Source: CALJFL01 sp047633055
GTDB taxonomy: Bacteria > Pseudomonadota > Gammaproteobacteria > Pseudomonadales > Halieaceae
Length of the DNA: 64,000 nt
NCBI GenBank assembly: GCA_047633055.1
Contig: JBLIEI010000018.1
Span: 1-64,000 of the forward strand
Direction: 5' to 3'
Shown: positions 42,568 through 51,417 of the stretch, one piece after another
Position numbering within the stretch: position 1 is the stretch's first letter
How the letters are laid out: each line of letters opens with the position of its first letter
Translations under genes and position numbers: made by a program
Notes under the pieces: model-generated
Database searches by the model: none
What the model saw: only the letters and a program-made list of their open reading frames with translations
What the model was told of the DNA's origin: nothing

Positions 42568-43023
42568 TTGGCTACTAAAGCCCAACTGATACAACAACTG
42601 CTGGAAGTGACCGTGGAAGCCATGGGCTTTGATTTGTGGGGGCTTGAACATATTTCCCAGGGCAGGCACAGCGTATTGCGCGTGTATATAGAAGCGGAGC
42701 AGGGTATCAGTGTTGATGACTGCGTCGCGGTCAGCCATCAGGTAAGCGCGGTACTGGATGTTGAGGAGCCCATTGCAGGGGAATATACCCTGGAAGTGTC
42801 TTCTCCCGGTATGGACCGCTTGCTGTTTAAGCTGGAACAGTATTCTAGCTATACCGGCGAAATAATAGATTTACGTTTGCGCAGCCCCTTCGAGGGCCGA
42901 CGCAAATTCAAAGGAATTTTAAAAGGTACAGAGGGCGAAGATATTGTGGTGCAGGTCGATAACCACGAATTTTTGTTGCCTCACAGCGCAATTGAAAAAG
43001 CGCGTATAGAACCCCGCATATAA
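42568..43023 (+). CDS. rimP: ribosome maturation factor RimP
   Basis: This 151-residue protein is needed for 30S subunit maturation. Signatures are GFDLWGLEH near residue 20, ISVDDCVAVSHQVSAVLDVEEPI near 45 and YTLEVSSPGMDR near 72. The start is a TTG, set by GGAGAG closely upstream and by the family length. An ATG farther upstream would add 14 residues not seen in relatives. It is followed by nusA after 29 bp. Confidence 0.93.
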   Translation: MATKAQLIQQLLEVTVEAMGFDLWGLEHISQGRHSVLRVYIEAEQGISVDDCVAVSHQVSAVLDVEEPIAGEYTLEVSSPGMDRLLFKLEQYSSYTGEIIDLRLRSPFEGRRKFKGILKGTEGEDIVVQVDNHEFLLPHSAIEKARIEPRI

Positions 43024-43052
43024 ACTCAAATATAGAACAGGCGAGGCTTGAG

Positions 43053-44546
43053 ATGAGTAAAGAAATTCTGTTGGTTGCAGAGGCAGTATCGAACGAAAAG
43101 GGGGTGTCTGAGGACATCATCTTTGAGGCGATTGAGCTAGCGTTGGCAACAGCCACCAAAAAACGCTATGACGAAGAGGCCGATATCGAGGTAACCATCG
43201 ATAGGAAAACTGGCGACTACGTCACTGTGCGCCGTTGGCTGGTAGTCCCCGACGACGAGATGGCTTTGCTCGGTACTCAGTTCACTACCGAAGAAGCAAT
43301 TGAAGAGAACGTCGACCTCAAGCCCGGCGATGTTCATGAAGAATCAGTTGAAAATACAGGTTTTGGACGGATTGCTGCGCAGACCGCCAAACAGGTCATC
43401 GTGCAGCGCGTTCGCGATGCGGAGCGCGCTCAGGTGGTGGAAAAATATACCAGCCGAGTGGGTGAATTGATTGCCGGCACGGTGAAAAAAGTGACACGAG
43501 ACAATGTCATTGTCGATCTGGGTAATAACGCTGAAGGCTTGCTGCCCCGCGAGCAATTAGTCGGTCGCGAAACGTTTAGAGTGAACGACAGAGTTCGCGC
43601 AATTCTGACCGAAATCAGTGAAGAGACCCGTGGGCCGCAACTGATCTTGAGTCGTGCCTGCCCAGAGATGTTGATTGAGTTGTTCAAGATTGAAGTGCCT
43701 GAAATTGCTGAAGAAGTGATTCAGATTCGGAGCGCAGCTCGCGACCCTGGCTCGCGCGCCAAGATCGCCGTGAAAACCAACGACCAGCGAATAGACCCGG
43801 TCGGTGCTTGCGTCGGCATGCGTGGATCTCGAGTTCAGGCAGTGTCCAACGAACTCGATAACGAGCGAGTGGATATTGTGTTGTGGGACGATAACCCTGC
43901 GCAGTTGGTGATCAACGCCATGTCGCCTGCCGAAGTCGAATCCATTGTGGTTGACGAAGATCGCGGCACCATGGATGTCGCTGTGTCAGCAGAAAATCTG
44001 GCACAGGCCATTGGCCGTTCCGGTCAAAATGTGCGCCTGGCGAGTCAGCTCACCAACTGGACCATCAATGTGATGAGCAGCGACGAGGCCGCGGACAAGC
44101 ATGAAGCCGAGGCCGGTGAGGTGATACAGACATTCTGTAAAGCGCTGGATATCGACGAAGATGTCGCTGATATTCTGGTCGAAGAAGGGTTCACCACACT
44201 GGAAGAAGTGGCTTATGTGCCGCTGGAAGAAATGACGGCTATCGAAGGATTCGACGAAGAAATCGCCGAGGAACTGCGGGCCAGAGCCAAAGATGCACTG
44301 CTGACTCAGGCGATTGCATCGGAAGAACAGCTGGGTGCTAATGAACCCGCTGAGGATTTGTTGACCATGGACGGAATGGATCGCCATCTGGCGTATATTC
44401 TGGCTAGTCGTGAAATCATCACGATGGAAGACCTCGCCGAACAGGCCGTGGATGAGCTGATGGATATCGAAGATATGACCGTGGAGCGAGCAGGAGAGTT
44501 GATTATGACTGCACGTGCGCCCTGGTTTGCCGAGGAAGCCGAGTGA
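43053..44546 (+). CDS. nusA: transcription termination/antitermination factor NusA
   Basis: This 497-residue factor binds RNA polymerase and nascent RNA. The order is an N-terminal RNA-polymerase-binding domain (1-130), an S1 domain (about 135-200), two KH domains (about 230-345, with VGACVGMRGSRVQAVSNEL) and two acidic C-terminal repeats (about 360-425 and 435-495), the gammaproteobacterial layout. It modulates pausing and rRNA antitermination. It is encoded between rimP and infB. Confidence 0.97.
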   Translation: MSKEILLVAEAVSNEKGVSEDIIFEAIELALATATKKRYDEEADIEVTIDRKTGDYVTVRRWLVVPDDEMALLGTQFTTEEAIEENVDLKPGDVHEESVENTGFGRIAAQTAKQVIVQRVRDAERAQVVEKYTSRVGELIAGTVKKVTRDNVIVDLGNNAEGLLPREQLVGRETFRVNDRVRAILTEISEETRGPQLILSRACPEMLIELFKIEVPEIAEEVIQIRSAARDPGSRAKIAVKTNDQRIDPVGACVGMRGSRVQAVSNELDNERVDIVLWDDNPAQLVINAMSPAEVESIVVDEDRGTMDVAVSAENLAQAIGRSGQNVRLASQLTNWTINVMSSDEAADKHEAEAGEVIQTFCKALDIDEDVADILVEEGFTTLEEVAYVPLEEMTAIEGFDEEIAEELRARAKDALLTQAIASEEQLGANEPAEDLLTMDGMDRHLAYILASREIITMEDLAEQAVDELMDIEDMTVERAGELIMTARAPWFAEEAE

Positions 44547-44609
44547 TGCGGCTCGCGACTAGGTAACAAGTAGCGACGGTAAGACAACAGGGTATTAAGG
44601 AGAGAACGA

Positions 44610-47258
44610 ATGTCACAGGTGACAGTACAGCAACTCGCAGCAACCGTGGGGGCCTCGGTCGATCGTCTGTTAGCACAGATGAAAGAAGCCGGCTTGCCTC
44701 ACAGCGAAGCGGAGCAGGCTGTATCCGAGGAAGACAAGCAGGAACTGCTGAGCTTTCTCAAGCGTAGCCATGGTGAATCGACAGCTGCGCCCAAGCGGAT
44801 TACGCTGAAGCGTAAGACGCTGAGTACCTTGCGTACCAGTGGTTCCCAGGGGAAAAAGACGGTTAATGTTGAGGTCCGTAAAAAGCGAACTTACGTTAAA
44901 CGCGACGCCGAAGAACTGGCGGCACTGGCCGAAGCAGGCGAGGTCGACCTGGAAGAGCGGATAGAAGAACCTGAAGAGGTGGTAGAAGAGCTCGTTGCAG
45001 AGGCACCGGCGCCCGTCGAAATACCCCCCGAGCCCGAAGTGGTTGTCGAGCCAGAGATTGAAGAAGATCTTAGTAACCTGGATCCGGAAGTATTGAGACA
45101 GCGCGCTACTGCGCGCAGACAGCTTAAAGAAGAGCAAGATATAGCCGCTAGGAAAGCAGCGATTGAAACTCGCAAGGCGGATGAAGAGCGCAAGCAAGCT
45201 GCAGCGGTTGCTTCGGCTGTGACGGTTGACAAAGAAACTGGCAACGCCGATGTCACCAAGCGGCCCAAGCGACTTCACGATGCTCCGACGGCAAAAGAAA
45301 ATGCGCCGCGCAAACCAGCCCGAGGTCGCATGGATCGTAATGCACCGGCGGGTCGGGGCAAGAAGCGTGGCCACAACCTGTCATTATCAGATCTGGATGC
45401 AGCAGAAAGCGGGGTGTCGCGTCGTCGCGGCGGTCGCAAGAAGATCAAAGCAACCCACGCAGAGCATGGTAAGCACGGATTTGAAATGCCGACTGAAGAA
45501 AAGATTTATCAGGTAGAAGTCGCCGACATGATTACTGTCGGCGGGCTTGCACAACAGATGTCCATCAAGTCTGGTCAAGTGATCAAGGAATTGATGAAGC
45601 TGGGTGTGATGGCAACGATCAACCAGATGATTGATCAGGATACCGCTATTTTGGTCATTGAAGAGCTGGGCCATTCTGCGAAGCTGGTCAGTGCCGATGC
45701 TCTCGAAGACGATCTGGAAGAAACATTGTCTCAGCGAGAAGGTACGCCTGAGCCGCGCGCACCGGTAGTGACAGTGATGGGTCACGTCGATCACGGTAAA
45801 ACCTCGCTGCTGGATTACATCCGCAAGAGCCAGGTGGCATCCGGTGAAGCCGGCGGTATTACCCAGCACATTGGCGCTTATCACGTTGAAACTGACCATG
45901 GCATGATCTCTTTTCTGGACACACCCGGACACGCGGCATTTACTGCTATGCGTGCCAGAGGCGCGAAGAGTACTGATATTGTTATTTTAGTAGTGGCCGC
46001 CGACGATGGCGTAATGCCGCAAACGGAAGAAGCTGTGCAACACGCACGCGCCGCAAACGTGCCATTGATTGTTGCCATCAATAAGATGGATAAAGAAGGC
46101 GCTGATCCTGAGCGCGTCAAGAATGAGTTATCCGCGAAGGATGTGATTCCTGAGGACTGGGGCGGCGATACACAATTTATTCCTGTGTCTGCCCTTACCG
46201 GTGACGGCGTTAATGACTTACTCGACGCAGTATTACTGCAGGCAGAGCTGCTGGAACTTGAAGCGCCGCGCGATACTGCAGCACAGGGTATTGTGATTGA
46301 ATCTCGCCTCGACAAAGGGCGTGGCCCAGTGGCGTCTATGCTGATTCAAAGCGGCACGCTGCGCAAAGGCGATATTGTTCTCGCCGGAGTTCAGTACGGG
46401 CGAGTACGCGCCATGCTTGACGAGAATGGCAAACCGATTGATGAAGCCGGTCCCAGTATTCCAGTGGAAATATTGGGCTTGGGTGGAACACCTGATGCTG
46501 GCGACCAGTTTGCCGCGGTAGAAAGCGAGAAAAAAGCGCGTGAGATCGCCGATTCGCGTGCAGAAAAGAACCGCGACTCCAGGATGCAGCGCCAACAGGC
46601 GGCGAAACTCGACAATATGTTCGAGAGCATGACCGCCGGAGAGAAGAAAACTCTCAACGTGGTGGTGAAAGCCGATGTGCGCGGATCACTGGAAGCTATT
46701 CAGGGCGCGTTGTTGGATTTGGGTAATGACGAAGTACAGGTCAATATCGTCTCAGGTGGTGTTGGCGGCATTGCAGAGACCGATGTAACGCTCGCCGTCA
46801 CTACCGATGCAGTTATCTTCGGCTTCAATGTTCGAGCCGAAGGCTCCGCCAGACGCGTTGTTGAGGATGAGGGCATTGATATGCGTTACTACAACGTGAT
46901 TTATGATCTGATTGACGACGTCAAAGCGGCGCTTACCGGTATGCTGGCACCAGAGCTGCGCGAAGAGATTGTCGGTATTGCAGAAGTGCGCGACGTATTC
47001 CGTTCGCCGAAATTCGGTCAGATCGCCGGCTGTATGGTTATCGAGGGCACGGTTTCTCGTTCCAAGCCGATTCGTGTATTGCGCGATAATATAGTGATCT
47101 ATCAGGGCGAGCTTGAATCTTTGCGCCGCTTTAAAGATGACGCTAGCGAGGTGCGCAATGGTACCGAGTGTGGTATTGGTGTGAAGAATTACACCGATGT
47201 TCAAGCGGGTGATCAGATCGAAGTATTCGAAGTTAGGGAGATCGCCCGCTCTTTGTAG
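44610..47258 (+). CDS. infB: translation initiation factor IF-2
   Basis: This 882-residue GTPase brings fMet-tRNA to the 30S subunit. It has two IF2-N domains (about 1-55 and 295-345) separated by a long charged linker rich in Glu, Arg and Ala, the G domain (GHVDHGKTS near 391, DTPGHAAFT near 437, NKMDKEGAD near 491), then domains II, III and the C2 domain that binds fMet. Unlike E. coli, no strong internal start for a shorter form is evident. RbfA follows after 12 bp. Confidence 0.97.
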   Translation: MSQVTVQQLAATVGASVDRLLAQMKEAGLPHSEAEQAVSEEDKQELLSFLKRSHGESTAAPKRITLKRKTLSTLRTSGSQGKKTVNVEVRKKRTYVKRDAEELAALAEAGEVDLEERIEEPEEVVEELVAEAPAPVEIPPEPEVVVEPEIEEDLSNLDPEVLRQRATARRQLKEEQDIAARKAAIETRKADEERKQAAAVASAVTVDKETGNADVTKRPKRLHDAPTAKENAPRKPARGRMDRNAPAGRGKKRGHNLSLSDLDAAESGVSRRRGGRKKIKATHAEHGKHGFEMPTEEKIYQVEVADMITVGGLAQQMSIKSGQVIKELMKLGVMATINQMIDQDTAILVIEELGHSAKLVSADALEDDLEETLSQREGTPEPRAPVVTVMGHVDHGKTSLLDYIRKSQVASGEAGGITQHIGAYHVETDHGMISFLDTPGHAAFTAMRARGAKSTDIVILVVAADDGVMPQTEEAVQHARAANVPLIVAINKMDKEGADPERVKNELSAKDVIPEDWGGDTQFIPVSALTGDGVNDLLDAVLLQAELLELEAPRDTAAQGIVIESRLDKGRGPVASMLIQSGTLRKGDIVLAGVQYGRVRAMLDENGKPIDEAGPSIPVEILGLGGTPDAGDQFAAVESEKKAREIADSRAEKNRDSRMQRQQAAKLDNMFESMTAGEKKTLNVVVKADVRGSLEAIQGALLDLGNDEVQVNIVSGGVGGIAETDVTLAVTTDAVIFGFNVRAEGSARRVVEDEGIDMRYYNVIYDLIDDVKAALTGMLAPELREEIVGIAEVRDVFRSPKFGQIAGCMVIEGTVSRSKPIRVLRDNIVIYQGELESLRRFKDDASEVRNGTECGIGVKNYTDVQAGDQIEVFEVREIARSL

Positions 47259-47270
47259 CGGTCGCAACCG

Positions 47271-47675
47271 ATGGCAAAAGAGTATAGCCGTACCCAGCGG
47301 GTAGCAGACCACTTGCAGCGGGAACTGGCCGGATTGATTCAGCATGCAGTGCGCGATCCGCGCCTTGGTATGGTGAGTATTACCGAGGTAGAAGTAAGTC
47401 GGGACATGGGCTATGCCAAGGTGTTTTACACCCTGCTGGGCTGTGAATCTGATCAGGAAGCCAAGGAATCTACTGAAGTACTCAATAATGCGGCGGGATT
47501 TTTGCGCACTCAGTTGTCCAAGGACAGCAACATGCGCACTATCCCCCGACTGCGTTTTCACTTTGATAATAGTGTGGGCCGCGGACGATATCTTGAAGAC
47601 CTTATTAGCCAGGCCGCTGACGCAGACCGTAAATTGGGATTGCGTGACGATGAGCAAGGTGATGAGGGCCAGTAA
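47271..47675 (+). CDS. rbfA: 30S ribosome-binding factor RbfA
   Basis: This 134-residue KH-like protein is needed for 16S rRNA 5' processing and cold growth. It contains RVADHLQRELAGLIQ near residue 9, RLGMVSITEVEVSRDMGYAKVF near 31-52 and RLRFHFDNSVGRGRYLEDLI near 86. The acidic tail is normal. truB starts 2 bp after the stop. Confidence 0.96.
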   Translation: MAKEYSRTQRVADHLQRELAGLIQHAVRDPRLGMVSITEVEVSRDMGYAKVFYTLLGCESDQEAKESTEVLNNAAGFLRTQLSKDSNMRTIPRLRFHFDNSVGRGRYLEDLISQAADADRKLGLRDDEQGDEGQ

Positions 47676-47677
47676 CG

Positions 47678-48607
47678 GTGGCTAGGCAGCGTAAAGGCCG
47701 TACCATCACTGGCATTCTAGTGCTGGACAAACCTTTGGGTGAAAGCTCCAATCGCTCGCTGCAGATTGCCAAGCGTTTGTATGGCGCGGCAAAAGCGGGC
47801 CATACCGGCGCCCTTGACCCTTTAGCGACTGGCGTACTGCCACTGTGTTTCGGCGAGGCGACCAAGTTCTCGCAGTATTTACTGGATGCCGATAAAGGCT
47901 ACGACAGTACATTTACCCTTGGCATGACCACCGATACCGCTGACGCAGAGGGCAAGGCCCTTGTAGTCGTTGATGCGTCTGGGGTGACCGAGAACAATAT
48001 CAGTGATGCGCTAGCCGCTTTTCGCGGCGAGCTTGATCAAGTACCGCCTATGTATTCCGCTATCAAACAGAATGGTCAGCCCCTGTACAAGTTGGCGAGG
48101 CAGGGACTGGAAGTGGAGCGCAAGGCCCGTCGAGTGATCATAAAAACCCTCGAGCTGAGAGCATTTCGTCCCGGCGAGCAGGCCGAGATAGACGTTAGCG
48201 TAGAGTGCACCAAGGGGACTTATGTGCGCACTCTTGCCGAAGATATCGGTAAAGCATTGGGTTGCGGCGCCCATGTGAGTGCCCTGCGCAGAACACGCTC
48301 CGGGCCCTTTACTCTGGCCGACAGCGTGGCGCCCACCATTCTGGAGGCCTTAAAAGATAATGAACAGGTGGCGGAGATGGACCAATTGCTCCTGCCGGCT
48401 GATGCAGCACTGGGTACTTTACCGCTGGTGACACTGAGCGAATCTGCCGGTTTTTACCTGCAGCAGGGCCAACCGGTTTTAGTGCCAAACGCGCCCTGTA
48501 GTGGTATGGTGCGCGTCGCCCTTGCCCACGGTGAATTTTTGGGAGTGGCAGAAATACTGGACGACGGGCGTGTAGCGCCGCGTCGACTGGTCGTTACCAA
48601 TAGGTGA
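47678..48607 (+). CDS. truB: tRNA pseudouridine-55 synthase
   Basis: This 309-residue enzyme converts U55 in the T-loop of tRNAs to pseudouridine. The catalytic Asp lies in GHTGALDPLATGVLP near residue 42, and YSAIKQNGQPLYKLARQG near 118 and KGTYVRTLAEDIG near 178 are conserved. The C-terminal domain (from about 255) is the usual PUA-like part. The GTG start lies 2 bp after rbfA, which implies coupling. Confidence 0.96.
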   Translation: MARQRKGRTITGILVLDKPLGESSNRSLQIAKRLYGAAKAGHTGALDPLATGVLPLCFGEATKFSQYLLDADKGYDSTFTLGMTTDTADAEGKALVVVDASGVTENNISDALAAFRGELDQVPPMYSAIKQNGQPLYKLARQGLEVERKARRVIIKTLELRAFRPGEQAEIDVSVECTKGTYVRTLAEDIGKALGCGAHVSALRRTRSGPFTLADSVAPTILEALKDNEQVAEMDQLLLPADAALGTLPLVTLSESAGFYLQQGQPVLVPNAPCSGMVRVALAHGEFLGVAEILDDGRVAPRRLVVTNR

Positions 48608-48694
48608 CACGAACCTGTCTGTAAATCTGCGCGGACAGGCTCTATCGAAACTGGGGTGGAAAACACCCTTTGCAGGTTAAATAGGAGAAAGAAA

Positions 48695-48964
48695 ATGGCT
48701 CTAAATGCCGAAAATAAAGCGGAAATAGTACAAAAGTATCAGCAAAGTGATGGCGACACAGGCTCCCCAGAAGTACAAGTAGCACTGCTCACTGCAAACA
48801 TCGAGCAGTTACAGGGGCACTTCAAGTCGCATACTCACGATCATCATTCCCGCCGCGGACTTATCCGTATGGTAAACCAGCGGCGTAAACTGCTGGATTA
48901 TCTCAAGCGTAAAAATGCAATTCGTTACACGGACCTGATCAAAAGCTTAGGTCTACGTCGATAA
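48695..48964 (+). CDS. rpsO: 30S ribosomal protein S15
   Basis: This 89-residue protein, the exact family length, begins after a good TAGGAG. It shows GSPEVQVALLTANIEQLQGHFKSH-type sequence at about 23-46 and the HHSRRGL motif that contacts 16S rRNA. In E. coli it represses its own translation through a pseudoknot in the leader, but no such structure was traced here. pnp follows after 63 bp. Confidence 0.97.
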   Translation: MALNAENKAEIVQKYQQSDGDTGSPEVQVALLTANIEQLQGHFKSHTHDHHSRRGLIRMVNQRRKLLDYLKRKNAIRYTDLIKSLGLRR

Positions 48965-49027
48965 GCAAACGGTACTCGAAGCCGCGGCACGGGCCCCGGT
49001 TTTCATGTCAAGAATTGGAGAATAATT

Positions 49028-51154
49028 GTGAATGCAGTAACTAAAACATTCCAGTATGGAGGCCAGACGGTCACTCTGGAAACAGGTCGTATAGCGCGCC
49101 AAGCAACGGGTGCAGTACTAGTCACAGTAGAAAACACCTCGGTACTGGTTACCGTTGTGGCAGAAAAAACTGGCAAGGCAGGCCAGCCTTTCTTCCCCCT
49201 GGGTGTCCACTACATCGAAAAAGCGTACGCAGTTGGGAAAATCCCCGGTGGCTTTTTCAAGCGTGAGGGACGCCCCAGCGAGAAAGAGACACTGACCTCT
49301 CGTCTGATTGACCGCCCGATTCGCCCGTTGTTTGAAGATGGCTTCATGAATGAAGTGCAGGTTATCTGTACCGTGATGTCTGCCGATTCCGATATCGATC
49401 CTGATATTCCTGCGATGATCGGTACCTCTGCAGCTCTGGCTATTTCCGGTGCCCCGTTCAATGGCCCTATTGGTGGCGCGCGCGTTGGCTTTACCGAAGC
49501 TGGCGGCTATATGCTCAACCCAACCTACAGCAAGCTGGCTGACAGCAAGCTGAACATGATCGTCGCCGGCACCAAAGACGCCGTTTTGATGGTGGAATCA
49601 CAGGCGCAAGAATTAAGCGAAGATCAGATGCTGGGTGCGGTCTTGTTTGCCCACCAGGAAATGCAGGTTGTTATTCAGGCTATTAACGAATTGGTCGCCG
49701 AAGCTGGCAAGCCACGTTGGGATTGGAAAGCACCTGAAGTAGACCAGGATCTTCTGGCCGCGGTAGAAAACTTCGTTAAAGCCGATCTCGGCGAAGCATA
49801 CCGCATTACCGAGAAGGCAGAGCGCTACGAGCGTGTCACCGCAGTGCGTAAAGCCTGTACCGCCGCACTTGCCGTTGAAGGTGGTCCTTCAGCTGACACG
49901 GTTAAAGATATTTTCAAGAGCGTAGAAAAGAATCTGGTGCGCAAGCGTATCCTCGCCGGTGAAGCGCGTATCGACGGCCGTGATAACCGCACTGTGCGCG
50001 CGATTGCTTGCGAAACTGACATTCTTTCCAAGGTTCACGGTTCTGCATTGTTTACCCGTGGGGAAACTCAGGCTATCGGCGCAGTAACACTGGGCTCAAG
50101 CCGTGATTCGCAGATTATTGATGCGCTTGAAGGCGAGCGTCGCGACCCGTTCATGCTGCACTACAACTTCCCTCCCTACTCAGTAGGTGAAGCGGGCCGT
50201 GTTGGTTTTACCAACCGTCGTGAAGTGGGTCACGGTCGTCTCGCACGTCGCGGCCTGGAGGCTGTATTGCCGAAGGTTGAAGATTTCCCTTATACCATTC
50301 GTCTGGTAGCAGAAATCACTGAATCAAACGGCTCCAGCTCCATGGCATCAGTTTGTGTTGGCTCACTTGCCATGATGGCCGCAGGCGTACCTTTGAGTGC
50401 ACCAGTAGCGGGTATCGCTATGGGTCTGGTCAAAGAAGGTAACAATTTTGCTGTTCTTACTGACATCTTGGGTGACGAAGATCACCTTGGTGACATGGAC
50501 TTTAAAGTGGCTGGCACCGCTGAAGGCATTACTGCTCTGCAAATGGATATCAAGATCGAAGGTATTAATGAGCAGATCATGGAGATCGCTCTGGACCAGG
50601 CGCAGACTGCCCGTTTGCATATCCTCGCGCAGATGAATGCAGTCATGCCGGCCGCTCGCACCGTGACTTCAGAAAATGCACCGAGCATGGTGATTCTGAA
50701 AGTCGATTCCGACAAAATCCGCGATATCATCGGTAAAGGCGGCGCAACTATCCGTTCTATCACCGAGACAACTACCGCGACTGTCGATATCGACGACGAC
50801 GGTACCGTCCGCGTCTTCGGCCAGAATATGGCAGCCCGCGACGCCGCGGTAGCCATGATCGAAGAGATCACTGCAGAAGCTGAAATCGGCGCAGTCTACA
50901 AAGGCACCGTAGCTCGGATCGTCGACTTCGGCGCTTTCGTTAACATCCTGCCCGGCAAAGACGGCTTGGTTCACATTTCCCAGATCGCCAATGAGCGAGT
51001 GGAAAATGTTACCGACCATCTGAGCGAAGGTCAGGTTATTGACGTTAAAGTTCTGGACGTTGATCAGCGCGGTCGTATCAAGCTCTCCATTAAGGAGTTG
51101 TTGGACGACCCGGCACCTGCAGAAGCAGCACCAGTACAGGAAGCAGCTGAGTAA
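49028..51154 (+). CDS. pnp: polynucleotide phosphorylase
   Basis: This 708-residue trimeric 3'-5' exoribonuclease is a degradosome component. It has two RNase PH domains (about 10-230 and 310-545) joined by a helical linker, then a KH domain (about 555-615, with IRDIIGKGGATIRSITE) and an S1 domain (about 620-690, with YKGTVARIVDFGAFVNILPGKDGLVH). The catalytic-site sequence of the second core is intact. The GTG start has TTGGAGAA upstream. In E. coli it is autoregulated through RNase III cleavage of the leader. A terminator follows. Confidence 0.98.
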   Translation: MNAVTKTFQYGGQTVTLETGRIARQATGAVLVTVENTSVLVTVVAEKTGKAGQPFFPLGVHYIEKAYAVGKIPGGFFKREGRPSEKETLTSRLIDRPIRPLFEDGFMNEVQVICTVMSADSDIDPDIPAMIGTSAALAISGAPFNGPIGGARVGFTEAGGYMLNPTYSKLADSKLNMIVAGTKDAVLMVESQAQELSEDQMLGAVLFAHQEMQVVIQAINELVAEAGKPRWDWKAPEVDQDLLAAVENFVKADLGEAYRITEKAERYERVTAVRKACTAALAVEGGPSADTVKDIFKSVEKNLVRKRILAGEARIDGRDNRTVRAIACETDILSKVHGSALFTRGETQAIGAVTLGSSRDSQIIDALEGERRDPFMLHYNFPPYSVGEAGRVGFTNRREVGHGRLARRGLEAVLPKVEDFPYTIRLVAEITESNGSSSMASVCVGSLAMMAAGVPLSAPVAGIAMGLVKEGNNFAVLTDILGDEDHLGDMDFKVAGTAEGITALQMDIKIEGINEQIMEIALDQAQTARLHILAQMNAVMPAARTVTSENAPSMVILKVDSDKIRDIIGKGGATIRSITETTTATVDIDDDGTVRVFGQNMAARDAAVAMIEEITAEAEIGAVYKGTVARIVDFGAFVNILPGKDGLVHISQIANERVENVTDHLSEGQVIDVKVLDVDQRGRIKLSIKELLDDPAPAEAAPVQEAAE

Positions 51155-51179
51155 CTTTCAGCTCGTTGTTTTGACCAAG

Positions 51180-51208
51180 AAGCGCTCCGTAGGGGGCGCT
51201 TTTTTTTC
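51180..51208 (+). terminator. intrinsic terminator after pnp
   Basis: AAGCGCTCC pairs with GGGGCGCTT (one T-G pair) around a GTAG loop and is followed by eight T residues. It closes the rpsO-pnp transcript, 26 bp after the stop. The 209 bp between here and the convergent acs gene hold no further feature that I can see. Confidence 0.9.
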
Positions 51209-51417
51209 GTCTGGATGTTGTGGTTAGTGCTTCTTAGGCGGCCCTCTGTCTGTAGGCTCCTAGCGAAAATGGGCACAGCCGCCGAATGGTAGACGCGAGC
51301 AATGGCCGTTGCCAAACTAAAGGAACAATCCTGCCGTCGCTACGAAGCTCCATGTGCCACGCGTACTTCAATCCAATCCTTCGAGAACTGGCGCTACAGG
51401 ATCCCCGTCAACTCAGA

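Noticed and set aside
48979..49002. Terminator between rpsO and pnp
   Set aside because: The CCG-GG/CC-CGG pairing has two interruptions and only four T residues follow, too weak to call.
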